Made by a program: the position numbers and the translations under genes. From contig CM076281.1 of assembly GCA_038380795.1 (NCBI GenBank), positions 1-64,000 on the forward strand: 64,000 nucleotides of DNA, given 5' to 3'. This stretch comes from Pyrocephalus nanus. Taxonomy: Eukaryota > Chordata > Aves > Passeriformes > Tyrannidae. Under the pieces are notes generated by a model. That model saw only the letters and a list, made by a program, of their open reading frames with translations, was not told where the DNA came from and did not search any database. Shown piece after piece: positions 1 to 15,623 of the stretch. How positions within the stretch are numbered: the first letter of the stretch is position 1; the number at the start of each line of letters is the position of its first letter.

Positions 1-3000
1 CTAACCCTAACCCTAACCCTAACCCTAACCCTAACCCTAACCCTAACCCTAACCCTAACCCTAACCCTAACCCTAACCCTAACCCTAACCCTAACCCTAA
101 CCCTAACCCTAACCCTAACCCTAACCCTAACCCTAACCCTAACCCTAACCCTAACCCTAACCCTAACCCTAACCCTAACCCTAACCCTAACCCTAACCCT
201 AACCCTAACCCTAACCCTAACCCTAACCCTAACCCTAACCCTAACCCTAACCCTAACCCTAACCCTAACCCTAACCCTAACCCTAACCCTAACCCTAACC
301 CTAACCCTAACCCTAACCCTAACCCTAACCCTAACCCTAACCCTAACCCTAACCCTAACCCTAACCCTAACCCTAACCCTAACCCTAACCCTAACCCTAA
401 CCCTAACCCTAACCCTAACCCTAACCCTAACCCTAACCCTAACCCTAACCCTAACCCTAACCCTAACCCTAACCCTAACCCTAACCCTAACCCTAACCCT
501 AACCCTAACCCTAACCCTAACCCTAACCCTAACCCTAACCCTAACCCTAACCCTAACCCTAACCCTAACCCTAACCCTAACCCTAACCCTAACCCTAACC
601 CTAACCCTAACCCTAACCCTAACCCTAACCCTAACCCTAACCCTAACCCTAACCCTAACCCTAACCCTAACCCTAACCCTAACCCTAACCCTAACCCTAA
701 CCCTAACCCTAACCCTAACCCTAACCCTAACCCTAACCCTAACCCTAACCCTAACCCTAACCCTAACCCTAACCCTAACCCTAACCCTAACCCTAACCCT
801 AACCCTAACCCTAACCCTAACCCTAACCCTAACCCTAACCCTAACCCTAACCCTAACCCTAACCCTAACCCTAACCCTAACCCTAACCCTAACCCTAACC
901 CTAACCCTAACCCTAACCCTAACCCTAACCCTAACCCTAACCCTAACCCTAACCCTAACCCTAACCCTAACCCTAACCCTAACCCTAACCCTAACCCTAA
1001 CCCTAACCCTAACCCTAACCCTAACCCTAACCCTAACCCTAACCCTAACCCTAACCCTAACCCTAACCCTAACCCTAACCCTAACCCTAACCCTAACCCT
1101 AACCCTAACCCTAACCCTAACCCTAACCCTAACCCTAACCCTAACCCTAACCCTAACCCTAACCCTAACCCTAACCCTAACCCTAACCCTAACCCTAACC
1201 CTAACCCTAACCCTAACCCTAACCCTAACCCTAACCCTAACCCTAACCCTAACCCTAACCCTAACCCTAACCCTAACCCTAACCCTAACCCTAACCCTAA
1301 CCCTAACCCTAACCCTAACCCTAACCCTAACCCTAACCCTAACCCTAACCCTAACCCTAACCCTAACCCTAACCCTAACCCTAACCCTAACCCTAACCCT
1401 AACCCTAACCCTAACCCTAACCCTAACCCTAACCCTAACCCTAACCCTAACCCTAACCCTAACCCTAACCCTAACCCTAACCCTAACCCTAACCCTAACC
1501 CTAACCCTAACCCTAACCCTAACCCTAACCCTAACCCTAACCCTAACCCTAACCCTAACCCTAACCCTAACCCTAACCCTAACCCTAACCCTAACCCTAA
1601 CCCTAACCCTAACCCTAACCCTAACCCTAACCCTAACCCTAACCCTAACCCTAACCCTAACCCTAACCCTAACCCTAACCCTAACCCTAACCCTAACCCT
1701 AACCCTAACCCTAACCCTAACCCTAACCCTAACCCTAACCCTAACCCTAACCCTAACCCTAACCCTAACCCTAACCCTAACCCTAACCCTAACCCTAACC
1801 CTAACCCTAACCCTAACCCTAACCCTAACCCTAACCCTAACCCTAACCCTAACCCTAACCCTAACCCTAACCCTAACCCTAACCCTAACCCTAACCCTAA
1901 CCCTAACCCTAACCCTAACCCTAACCCTAACCCTAACCCTAACCCTAACCCTAACCCTAACCCTAACCCTAACCCTAACCCTAACCCTAACCCTAACCCT
2001 AACCCTAACCCTAACCCTAACCCTAACCCTAACCCTAACCCTAACCCTAACCCTAACCCTAACCCTAACCCTAACCCTAACCCTAACCCTAACCCTAACC
2101 CTAACCCTAACCCTAACCCTAACCCTAACCCTAACCCTAACCCTAACCCTAACCCTAACCCTAACCCTAACCCTAACCCTAACCCTAACCCTAACCCTAA
2201 CCCTAACCCTAACCCTAACCCTAACCCTAACCCTAACCCTAACCCTAACCCTAACCCTAACCCTAACCCTAACCCTAACCCTAACCCTAACCCTAACCCT
2301 AACCCTAACCCTAACCCTAACCCTAACCCTAACCCTAACCCTAACCCTAACCCTAACCCTAACCCTAACCCTAACCCTAACCCTAACCCTAACCCTAACC
2401 CTAACCCTAACCCTAACCCTAACCCTAACCCTAACCCTAACCCTAACCCTAACCCTAACCCTAACCCTAACCCTAACCCTAACCCTAACCCTAACCCTAA
2501 CCCTAACCCTAACCCTAACCCTAACCCTAACCCTAACCCTAACCCTAACCCTAACCCTAACCCTAACCCTAACCCTAACCCTAACCCTAACCCTAACCCT
2601 AACCCTAACCCTAACCCTAACCCTAACCCTAACCCTAACCCTAACCCTAACCCTAACCCTAACCCTAACCCTAACCCTAACCCTAACCCTAACCCTAACC
2701 CTAACCCTAACCCTAACCCTAACCCTAACCCTAACCCTAACCCTAACCCTAACCCTAACCCTAACCCTAACCCTAACCCTAACCCTAACCCTAACCCTAA
2801 CCCTAACCCTAACCCTAACCCTAACCCTAACCCTAACCCTAACCCTAACCCTAACCCTAACCCTAACCCTAACCCTAACCCTAACCCTAACCCTAACCCT
2901 AACCCTAACCCTAACCCTAACCCTAACCCTAACCCTAACCCTAACCCTAACCCTAACCCTAACCCTAACCCTAACCCTAACCCTAACCCTAACCCTAACC

Positions 3001-6000
3001 CTAACCCTAACCCTAACCCTAACCCTAACCCTAACCCTAACCCTAACCCTAACCCTAACCCTAACCCTAACCCTAACCCTAACCCTAACCCTAACCCTAA
3101 CCCTAACCCTAACCCTAACCCTAACCCTAACCCTAACCCTAACCCTAACCCTAACCCTAACCCTAACCCTAACCCTAACCCTAACCCTAACCCTAACCCT
3201 AACCCTAACCCTAACCCTAACCCTAACCCTAACCCTAACCCTAACCCTAACCCTAACCCTAACCCTAACCCTAACCCTAACCCTAACCCTAACCCTAACC
3301 CTAACCCTAACCCTAACCCTAACCCTAACCCTAACCCTAACCCTAACCCTAACCCTAACCCTAACCCTAACCCTAACCCTAACCCTAACCCTAACCCTAA
3401 CCCTAACCCTAACCCTAACCCTAACCCTAACCCTAACCCTAACCCTAACCCTAACCCTAACCCTAACCCTAACCCTAACCCTAACCCTAACCCTAACCCT
3501 AACCCTAACCCTAACCCTAACCCTAACCCTAACCCTAACCCTAACCCTAACCCTAACCCTAACCCTAACCCTAACCCTAACCCTAACCCTAACCCTAACC
3601 CTAACCCTAACCCTAACCCTAACCCTAACCCTAACCCTAACCCTAACCCTAACCCTAACCCTAACCCTAACCCTAACCCTAACCCTAACCCTAACCCTAA
3701 CCCTAACCCTAACCCTAACCCTAACCCTAACCCTAACCCTAACCCTAACCCTAACCCTAACCCTAACCCTAACCCTAACCCTAACCCTAACCCTAACCCT
3801 AACCCTAACCCTAACCCTAACCCTAACCCTAACCCTAACCCTAACCCTAACCCTAACCCTAACCCTAACCCTAACCCTAACCCTAACCCTAACCCTAACC
3901 CTAACCCTAACCCTAACCCTAACCCTAACCCTAACCCTAACCCTAACCCTAACCCTAACCCTAACCCTAACCCTAACCCTAACCCTAACCCTAACCCTAA
4001 CCCTAACCCTAACCCTAACCCTAACCCTAACCCTAACCCTAACCCTAACCCTAACCCTAACCCTAACCCTAACCCTAACCCTAACCCTAACCCTAACCCT
4101 AACCCTAACCCTAACCCTAACCCTAACCCTAACCCTAACCCTAACCCTAACCCTAACCCTAACCCTAACCCTAACCCTAACCCTAACCCTAACCCTAACC
4201 CTAACCCTAACCCTAACCCTAACCCTAACCCTAACCCTAACCCTAACCCTAACCCTAACCCTAACCCTAACCCTAACCCTAACCCTAACCCTAACCCTAA
4301 CCCTAACCCTAACCCTAACCCTAACCCTAACCCTAACCCTAACCCTAACCCTAACCCTAACCCTAACCCTAACCCTAACCCTAACCCTAACCCTAACCCT
4401 AACCCTAACCCTAACCCTAACCCTAACCCTAACCCTAACCCTAACCCTAACCCTAACCCTAACCCTAACCCTAACCCTAACCCTAACCCTAACCCTAACC
4501 CTAACCCTAACCCTAACCCTAACCCTAACCCTAACCCTAACCCTAACCCTAACCCTAACCCTAACCCTAACCCTAACCCTAACCCTAACCCTAACCCTAA
4601 CCCTAACCCTAACCCTAACCCTAACCCTAACCCTAACCCTAACCCTAACCCTAACCCTAACCCTAACCCTAACCCTAACCCTAACCCTAACCCTAACCCT
4701 AACCCTAACCCTAACCCTAACCCTAACCCTAACCCTAACCCTAACCCTAACCCTAACCCTAACCCTAACCCTAACCCTAACCCTAACCCTAACCCTAACC
4801 CTAACCCTAACCCTAACCCTAACCCTAACCCTAACCCTAACCCTAACCCTAACCCTAACCCTAACCCTAACCCTAACCCTAACCCTAACCCTAACCCTAA
4901 CCCTAACCCTAACCCTAACCCTAACCCTAACCCTAACCCTAACCCTAACCCTAACCCTAACCCTAACCCTAACCCTAACCCTAACCCTAACCCTAACCCT
5001 AACCCTAACCCTAACCCTAACCCTAACCCTAACCCTAACCCTAACCCTAACCCTAACCCTAACCCTAACCCTAACCCTAACCCTAACCCTAACCCTAACC
5101 CTAACCCTAACCCTAACCCTAACCCTAACCCTAACCCTAACCCTAACCCTAACCCTAACCCTAACCCTAACCCTAACCCTAACCCTAACCCTAACCCTAA
5201 CCCTAACCCTAACCCTAACCCTAACCCTAACCCTAACCCTAACCCTAACCCTAACCCTAACCCTAACCCTAACCCTAACCCTAACCCTAACCCTAACCCT
5301 AACCCTAACCCTAACCCTAACCCTAACCCTAACCCTAACCCTAACCCTAACCCTAACCCTAACCCTAACCCTAACCCTAACCCTAACCCTAACCCTAACC
5401 CTAACCCTAACCCTAACCCTAACCCTAACCCTAACCCTAACCCTAACCCTAACCCTAACCCTAACCCTAACCCTAACCCTAACCCTAACCCTAACCCTAA
5501 CCCTAACCCTAACCCTAACCCTAACCCTAACCCTAACCCTAACCCTAACCCTAACCCTAACCCTAACCCTAACCCTAACCCTAACCCTAACCCTAACCCT
5601 AACCCTAACCCTAACCCTAACCCTAACCCTAACCCTAACCCTAACCCTAACCCTAACCCTAACCCTAACCCTAACCCTAACCCTAACCCTAACCCTAACC
5701 CTAACCCTAACCCTAACCCTAACCCTAACCCTAACCCTAACCCTAACCCTAACCCTAACCCTAACCCTAACCCTAACCCTAACCCTAACCCTAACCCTAA
5801 CCCTAACCCTAACCCTAACCCTAACCCTAACCCTAACCCTAACCCTAACCCTAACCCTAACCCTAACCCTAACCCTAACCCTAACCCTAACCCTAACCCT
5901 AACCCTAACCCTAACCCTAACCCTAACCCTAACCCTAACCCTAACCCTAACCCTAACCCTAACCCTAACCCTAACCCTAACCCTAACCCTAACCCTAACC

Positions 6001-9000
6001 CTAACCCTAACCCTAACCCTAACCCTAACCCTAACCCTAACCCTAACCCTAACCCTAACCCTAACCCTAACCCTAACCCTAACCCTAACCCTAACCCTAA
6101 CCCTAACCCTAACCCTAACCCTAACCCTAACCCTAACCCTAACCCTAACCCTAACCCTAACCCTAACCCTAACCCTAACCCTAACCCTAACCCTAACCCT
6201 AACCCTAACCCTAACCCTAACCCTAACCCTAACCCTAACCCTAACCCTAACCCTAACCCTAACCCTAACCCTAACCCTAACCCTAACCCTAACCCTAACC
6301 CTAACCCTAACCCTAACCCTAACCCTAACCCTAACCCTAACCCTAACCCTAACCCTAACCCTAACCCTAACCCTAACCCTAACCCTAACCCTAACCCTAA
6401 CCCTAACCCTAACCCTAACCCTAACCCTAACCCTAACCCTAACCCTAACCCTAACCCTAACCCTAACCCTAACCCTAACCCTAACCCTAACCCTAACCCT
6501 AACCCTAACCCTAACCCTAACCCTAACCCTAACCCTAACCCTAACCCTAACCCTAACCCTAACCCTAACCCTAACCCTAACCCTAACCCTAACCCTAACC
6601 CTAACCCTAACCCTAACCCTAACCCTAACCCTAACCCTAACCCTAACCCTAACCCTAACCCTAACCCTAACCCTAACCCTAACCCTAACCCTAACCCTAA
6701 CCCTAACCCTAACCCTAACCCTAACCCTAACCCTAACCCTAACCCTAACCCTAACCCTAACCCTAACCCTAACCCTAACCCTAACCCTAACCCTAACCCT
6801 AACCCTAACCCTAACCCTAACCCTAACCCTAACCCTAACCCTAACCCTAACCCTAACCCTAACCCTAACCCTAACCCTAACCCTAACCCTAACCCTAACC
6901 CTAACCCTAACCCTAACCCTAACCCTAACCCTAACCCTAACCCTAACCCTAACCCTAACCCTAACCCTAACCCTAACCCTAACCCTAACCCTAACCCTAA
7001 CCCTAACCCTAACCCTAACCCTAACCCTAACCCTAACCCTAACCCTAACCCTAACCCTAACCCTAACCCTAACCCTAACCCTAACCCTAACCCTAACCCT
7101 AACCCTAACCCTAACCCTAACCCTAACCCTAACCCTAACCCTAACCCTAACCCTAACCCTAACCCTAACCCTAACCCTAACCCTAACCCTAACCCTAACC
7201 CTAACCCTAACCCTAACCCTAACCCTAACCCTAACCCTAACCCTAACCCTAACCCTAACCCTAACCCTAACCCTAACCCTAACCCTAACCCTAACCCTAA
7301 CCCTAACCCTAACCCTAACCCTAACCCTAACCCTAACCCTAACCCTAACCCTAACCCTAACCCTAACCCTAACCCTAACCCTAACCCTAACCCTAACCCT
7401 AACCCTAACCCTAACCCTAACCCTAACCCTAACCCTAACCCTAACCCTAACCCTAACCCTAACCCTAACCCTAACCCTAACCCTAACCCTAACCCTAACC
7501 CTAACCCTAACCCTAACCCTAACCCTAACCCTAACCCTAACCCTAACCCTAACCCTAACCCTAACCCTAACCCTAACCCTAACCCTAACCCTAACCCTAA
7601 CCCTAACCCTAACCCTAACCCTAACCCTAACCCTAACCCTAACCCTAACCCTAACCCTAACCCTAACCCTAACCCTAACCCTAACCCTAACCCTAACCCT
7701 AACCCTAACCCTAACCCTAACCCTAACCCTAACCCTAACCCTAACCCTAACCCTAACCCTAACCCTAACCCTAACCCTAACCCTAACCCTAACCCTAACC
7801 CTAACCCTAACCCTAACCCTAACCCTAACCCTAACCCTAACCCTAACCCTAACCCTAACCCTAACCCTAACCCTAACCCTAACCCTAACCCTAACCCTAA
7901 CCCTAACCCTAACCCTAACCCTAACCCTAACCCTAACCCTAACCCTAACCCTAACCCTAACCCTAACCCTAACCCTAACCCTAACCCTAACCCTAACCCT
8001 AACCCTAACCCTAACCCTAACCCTAACCCTAACCCTAACCCTAACCCTAACCCTAACCCTAACCCTAACCCTAACCCTAACCCTAACCCTAACCCTAACC
8101 CTAACCCTAACCCTAACCCTAACCCTAACCCTAACCCTAACCCTAACCCTAACCCTAACCCTAACCCTAACCCTAACCCTAACCCTAACCCTAACCCTAA
8201 CCCTAACCCTAACCCTAACCCTAACCCTAACCCTAACCCTAACCCTAACCCTAACCCTAACCCTAACCCTAACCCTAACCCTAACCCTAACCCTAACCCT
8301 AACCCTAACCCTAACCCTAACCCTAACCCTAACCCTAACCCTAACCCTAACCCTAACCCTAACCCTAACCCTAACCCTAACCCTAACCCTAACCCTAACC
8401 CTAACCCTAACCCTAACCCTAACCCTAACCCTAACCCTAACCCTAACCCTAACCCTAACCCTAACCCTAACCCTAACCCTAACCCTAACCCTAACCCTAA
8501 CCCTAACCCTAACCCTAACCCTAACCCTAACCCTAACCCTAACCCTAACCCTAACCCTAACCCTAACCCTAACCCTAACCCTAACCCTAACCCTAACCCT
8601 AACCCTAACCCTAACCCTAACCCTAACCCTAACCCTAACCCTAACCCTAACCCTAACCCTAACCCTAACCCTAACCCTAACCCTAACCCTAACCCTAACC
8701 CTAACCCTAACCCTAACCCTAACCCTAACCCTAACCCTAACCCTAACCCTAACCCTAACCCTAACCCTAACCCTAACCCTAACCCTAACCCTAACCCTAA
8801 CCCTAACCCTAACCCTAACCCTAACCCTAACCCTAACCCTAACCCTAACCCTAACCCTAACCCTAACCCTAACCCTAACCCTAACCCTAACCCTAACCCT
8901 AACCCTAACCCTAACCCTAACCCTAACCCTAACCCTAACCCTAACCCTAACCCTAACCCTAACCCTAACCCTAACCCTAACCCTAACCCTAACCCTAACC

Positions 9001-11089
9001 CTAACCCTAACCCTAACCCTAACCCTAACCCTAACCCTAACCCTAACCCTAACCCTAACCCTAACCCTAACCCTAACCCTAACCCTAACCCTAACCCTAA
9101 CCCTAACCCTAACCCTAACCCTAACCCTAACCCTAACCCTAACCCTAACCCTAACCCTAACCCTAACCCTAACCCTAACCCTAACCCTAACCCTAACCCT
9201 AACCCTAACCCTAACCCTAACCCTAACCCTAACCCTAACCCTAACCCTAACCCTAACCCTAACCCTAACCCTAACCCTAACCCTAACCCTAACCCTAACC
9301 CTAACCCTAACCCTAACCCTAACCCTAACCCTAACCCTAACCCTAACCCTAACCCTAACCCTAACCCTAACCCTAACCCTAACCCTAACCCTAACCCTAA
9401 CCCTAACCCTAACCCTAACCCTAACCCTAACCCTAACCCTAACCCTAACCCTAACCCTAACCCTAACCCTAACCCTAACCCTAACCCTAACCCTAACCCT
9501 AACCCTAACCCTAACCCTAACCCTAACCCTAACCCTAACCCTAACCCTAACCCTAACCCTAACCCTAACCCTAACCCTAACCCTAACCCTAACCCTAACC
9601 CTAACCCTAACCCTAACCCTAACCCTAACCCTAACCCTAACCCTAACCCTAACCCTAACCCTAACCCTAACCCTAACCCTAACCCTAACCCTAACCCTAA
9701 CCCTAACCCTAACCCTAACCCTAACCCTAACCCTAACCCTAACCCTAACCCTAACCCTAACCCTAACCCTAACCCTAACCCTAACCCTAACCCTAACCCT
9801 AACCCTAACCCTAACCCTAACCCTAACCCTAACCCTAACCCTAACCCTAACCCTAACCCTAACCCTAACCCTAACCCTAACCCTAACCCTAACCCTAACC
9901 CTAACCCTAACCCTAACCCTAACCCTAACCCTAACCCTAACCCTAACCCTAACCCTAACCCTAACCCTAACCCTAACCCTAACCCTAACCCTAACCCTAA
10001 CCCTAACCCTAACCCTAACCCTAACCCTAACCCTAACCCTAACCCTAACCCTAACCCTAACCCTAACCCTAACCCTAACCCTAACCCTAACCCTAACCCT
10101 AACCCTAACCCTAACCCTAACCCTAACCCTAACCCTAACCCTAACCCTAACCCTAACCCTAACCCTAACCCTAACCCTAACCCTAACCCTAACCCTAACC
10201 CTAACCCTAACCCTAACCCTAACCCTAACCCTAACCCTAACCCTAACCCTAACCCTAACCCTAACCCTAACCCTAACCCTAACCCTAACCCTAACCCTAA
10301 CCCTAACCCTAACCCTAACCCTAACCCTAACCCTAACCCTAACCCTAACCCTAACCCTAACCCTAACCCTAACCCTAACCCTAACCCTAACCCTAACCCT
10401 AACCCTAACCCTAACCCTAACCCTAACCCTAACCCTAACCCTAACCCTAACCCTAACCCTAACCCTAACCCTAACCCTAACCCTAACCCTAACCCTAACC
10501 CTAACCCTAACCCTAACCCTAACCCTAACCCTAACCCTAACCCTAACCCTAACCCTAACCCTAACCCTAACCCTAACCCTAACCCTAACCCTAACCCTAA
10601 CCCTAACCCTAACCCTAACCCTAACCCTAACCCTAACCCTAACCCTAACCCTAACCCTAACCCTAACCCTAACCCTAACCCTAACCCTAACCCTAACCCT
10701 AACCCTAACCCTAACCCTAACCCTAACCCTAACCCTAACCCTAACCCTAACCCTAACCCTAACCCTAACCCTAACCCTAACCCTAACCCTAACCCTAACC
10801 CTAACCCTAACCCTAACCCTAACCCTAACCCTAACCCTAACCCTAACCCTAACCCTAACCCTAACCCTAACCCTAACCCTAACCCTAACCCTAACCCTAA
10901 CCCTAACCCTAACCCTAACCCTAACCCTAACCCTAACCCTAACCCTAACCCTAACCCTAACCCTAACCCTAACCCTAACCCTAACCCTAACCCTAACCCT
11001 AACCCTAACCCTAACCCTAACCCTAACCCTAACCCTAACCCTAACCCTAACCCTAACCCTAACCCTAACCCTAACCCTAACCCTAACCC
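1..11089. repeat. Terminal telomere array (CCCTAA)n
   Basis: The tract is an uninterrupted array of the hexamer CCCTAA, about 1,848 copies, with no substitution or indel visible. The first deviation is the A at 11,090, where CCCTAA becomes CCCATAA. The C-rich strand reads 5' to 3' from base 1, which is the orientation expected at the left end of a chromosome; the complementary TTAGGG strand runs toward the terminus. TTAGGG is the vertebrate telomerase product. Telomerase and shelterin binding are family knowledge, not visible here. Confidence 0.99.
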
Positions 11090-11849
11090 ATAACCCTAAC
11101 CCTAAAAATAACCCTAACCCTAAAAATAACCCTAACCCTAACCCTAACCCTAACCCTAAAAATAACCCTAACCCTAAAAATAACCCTAACCCTAAAAATA
11201 ACCCTAACCCTAAAAATAACCCTAACCCTAAAAATAACCCTAACCCTAAAAATAACCCTAACCCTAACCCTAACCCTAACCCTAAAAATAACCCTAACCC
11301 TAAAAATAACCCTAACCCTAAAAATAACCCTAACCCTAAAAATAACCCTAACCCTAAAAATAACCCTAACCCTAACCCTAACCCTAAAAATAACCCTAAC
11401 CCTAAAAATAACCCTAACCCTAAAAATAACCCTAACCCTAACCCTAACCCTAAAAATAACCCTAACCCTAACCCTAAAAATAACCCTAACCCTAAAAATA
11501 ACCCTAACCCTAACCCTAAAAATAACCCTAACCCTAAAAATAACCCTAACCCTAAAAATAACCCTAACCCTAACCCTAACCCTAACCCTAACCCTAAAAA
11601 TAACCCTAAAAATAACCCTAAAAATAACCCTAAAAATAACCCTAAAAATAACCCTAAAAATAACCCTAAAAATAACCCTAACCCTAAAAATAACCCTAAA
11701 AATAACCCTAACCCTAAAAATAACCCTAACCCTAAAAATAACCCTAACCCTAAAAATAACCCTAACCCTAAAAATAACCCTAACCCTAACCCTAACCCTA
11801 AAAATAACCCTAACCCTAAAAATAACCCTAACCCTAAAAATAACCCTAA

Positions 11850-14800
11850 CCCTAACCCTAAAAATAACCCTAACCCTACAAATAACCCTAAAAATAACCC
11901 TAAAAATAACCTTAAAAATAATTCTAAAAATAACCCTAAAAATAACCCTAACCCTAAAAATACCTCTAAAAATAACCCTAAAAATAACCCTAAAAATAAC
12001 CCTAAAAATAACCCTAAAAATAACCCTAAAAATACCTCTAAAAATAACCCTAAAAATAACCCTAACCCTAAAAATAACTCTAACCCTAAAAATAACCCTA
12101 ACCCTAAAAATAACCCTAAAAATAACCCTAAAAATAACCTTAAAAATAATTCTAAAAATAACCCTAAAAATAACCCTAACCCTAAAAATACCTCTAAAAA
12201 TAACCCTAAAAATAACCCTAACCCTAAAAATAACCCTAACCCTAACCCAAAAAATAACCCTAAAAATAACCCTAAAAGTAACCCTAATCCTAAAAATAAC
12301 TCTAACCCTAAAAATAACCCTAAAAATAACCCTAATCCTAAAAATAACTCTAACCCTAAAAATAACCCTAAAAATAACCCTAAAAATATCTCTAAAAATA
12401 ACCCTAAAAATAACCCTAACCCTAAAAAACCCTCTAAAAATAACCCTAAAAATAACCCTAACCCTAAAAAACCCTCTAAAAATAACCCTAAAAATAACCC
12501 TAAAAATAACCCTAAAAATAACCCTAAAAGTAACCCTAACCCTAACCCTAAAAATAACCCTAAAAATAACCCTAACCCTAAAAATAACCCTAACCCTAAA
12601 AATAACTCTAAAAGTAACCCTAACCCTAACCCTTAAAATAACCCTAAAAATAACCATAACCCTAAAAATAACCCTAACCCTAAAAATAACCCTAAAAATA
12701 ACCCTAAAAATAACCTTAAAAATAATTCTAAAAATAACCCTAAAAATAACCCTAAAAATAACCCTAAAAATAACCATAACCCTAAAAATAACCCTAAAAA
12801 TAACCTTAAAAATAATTATAAAAATAACCCTAAAAATAACCCTAACCCTAAAAAACCCTCTAAAAATAACCCTAAAAATAACCCTAAAAATAACCCTAAA
12901 AATAACCCTAAAAATAACCCTAAAAATAACCCTAGCCCTAAAAAAAACCCTAACCCTAACCAGAAAAATAACCCTAAATATAACCCTAAAAATAACCATA
13001 ACCCTAAAAATAACCCTAACCCTACAAATAACCCTAAAAATAACCCTAAAAATAACCTTAAAAATAATTCTAAAAATAACCCTAAAAATAACCCTAACCC
13101 TAAAAATACCTCTAAAAATAACCCTAAAAATAACCCTAAAAATAACCCTAAAAATAACCCTAAAAATAACCCTAAAAATACCTCTAAAAATAACCCTAAA
13201 AATAACCCTAACCCTAAAAATAACTCTAACCCTAAAAATAACCCTAACCCTAAAAATAACCCTAACCCTAAAAGTAACCCCAAACCTAACCCTAAAAATA
13301 ACCCTCACCCTAACCTTAACCCTAAAAAAAAAAAACAAAAAATAACCCTAAAAATAACCCTAAAAGTAACCCTAACCCTAACCCTAAAAATAACCCTAAA
13401 AATAACCCTAACCATAAAAATAACCCTAACCCTAAAAGTAACCCCAACCCTAACCCTAAAAATAACCCTAACCCTAACCTTAACCCTAAAGAAAACCTAA
13501 AAATAACCCTAAAAATAACCCTAAAAATAACCCTAGCCCTAAAAAAAACCCTAACCCTAACCAGAAAAATAACCCTAAATATAACCCTAAAAATAACCAT
13601 AACCCTAAAAATAACCCTAACCCTACAAATAACCCTAAAAATAACCCTAAAAATAACCTTAAAAATAATTCTAAAAATAACCCTAAAAATAACCCTAACC
13701 CTAAAAATACCTCTAAAAATAACCCTAAAAATAACCCTAAAAATAACCCTAAAAATAACCCTAAAAATAACCCTAAAAATACCTCTAAAAATAACCCTAA
13801 AAATAACCCTAACCCTAAAAATAACTCTAACCCTAAAAATAACCCTAACCCTAAAAATAACCCTAAAAATAACCCTAAAAATAACCTTAAAAATAATTCT
13901 AAAAATAACCCTAAAAATAACCCTAACCCTAAAAATACCTCTAAAAATAACCCTAAAAATAACCCTAACCCTAAAAATAACCCTAACCCTAACCCAAAAA
14001 ATAACCCTAAAAATAACCCTAAAAGTAACCCTAATCCTAAAAATAACTCTAACCCTAAAAATAACCCTAAAAATAACCCTAATCCTAAAAATAACTCTAA
14101 CCCTAAAAATAACCCTAAAAATAACCCTAAAAATATCTCTAAAAATAACCCTAAAAATAACCCTAACCCTAAAAAACCCTCTAAAAATAACCCTAAAAAT
14201 AACCCTAACCCTAAAAAACCCTCTAAAAATAACCCTAAAAATAACCCTAAAAATAACCCTAAAAATAACCCTAAAAGTAACCCTAACCCTAACCCTAAAA
14301 ATAACCCTAAAAATAACCCTAACCCTAAAAATAACCCTAACCCTAAAAATAACTCTAAAAGTAACCCTAACCCTAACCCTTAAAATAACCCTAAAAATAA
14401 CCATAACCCTAAAAATAACCCTAACCCTAAAAATAACCCTAAAAATAACCCTAAAAATAACCTTAAAAATAATTCTAAAAATAACCCTAAAAATAACCCT
14501 AAAAATAACCCTAAAAATAACCATAACCCTAAAAATAACCCTAAAAATAACCTTAAAAATAATTATAAAAATAACCCTAAAAATAACCCTAACCCTAAAA
14601 AACCCTCTAAAAATAACCCTAAAAATAACCCTAAAAATAACCCTAAAAATAACCCTAAAAATAACCCTAAAAATAACCCTAGCCCTAAAAAAAACCCTAA
14701 CCCTAACCAGAAAAATAACCCTAAATATAACCCTAAAAATAACCATAACCCTAAAAATAACCCTAACCCTACAAATAACCCTAAAAATAACCCTAAAAAT

Positions 14801-15623
14801 AACCTTAAAAATAATTCTAAAAATAACCCTAAAAATAACCCTAACCCTAAAAATACCTCTAAAAATAACCCTAAAAATAACCCTAAAAATAACCCTAAAA
14901 ATAACCCTAAAAATAACCCTAAAAATACCTCTAAAAATAACCCTAAAAATAACCCTAACCCTAAAAATAACTCTAACCCTAAAAATAACCCTAACCCTAA
15001 AAATAACCCTAACCCTAAAAGTAACCCCAAACCTAACCCTAAAAATAACCCTCACCCTAACCTTAACCCTAAAAAAAAAAAACAAAAAATAACCCTAAAA
15101 ATAACCCTAAAAGTAACCCTAACCCTAACCCTAAAAATAACCCTAAAAATAACCCTAACCATAAAAATAACCCTAACCCTAAAAGTAACCCCAACCCTAA
15201 CCCTAAAAATAACCCTAACCCTAACCTTAACCCTAAAGAAAACCTAAAAATAACCCTAAAAATAACCCTAAAAATAACCCTAGCCCTAAAAAAAACCCTA
15301 ACCCTAACCAGAAAAATAACCCTAAATATAACCCTAAAAATAACCATAACCCTAAAAATAACCCTAACCCTACAAATAACCCTAAAAATAACCCTAAAAA
15401 TAACCTTAAAAATAATTCTAAAAATAACCCTAAAAATAACCCTAACCCTAAAAATACCTCTAAAAATAACCCTAAAAATAACCCTAAAAATAACCCTAAA
15501 AATAACCCTAAAAATAACCCTAAAAATAACCCTAAAAATACCTCTAAAAATAACCCTAAAAATAACCCTAACCCTAAAAATAACTCTAACCCTAAAAATA
15601 ACCCTAACCCTAAAAATAACCCT
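11850..15623. repeat. Higher-order tandem duplication, 1,747-bp shift, inside the telomere-variant zone
   Basis: The pattern of variant hexamers from about 11,850 to about 13,860 recurs from about 13,597 to about 15,620 with a constant shift of 1,747 bp. Landmarks that match at this shift include the AACCCAAAAAATAAC stretch at 12,244 and 13,991, the CCCTTAAAATAAC stretch near 12,630 and 14,377, and the long A-run near 13,325 and 15,072. Rare variants in the same order show a segmental copy, not independent drift. The boundaries are read by eye. Confidence 0.8.
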
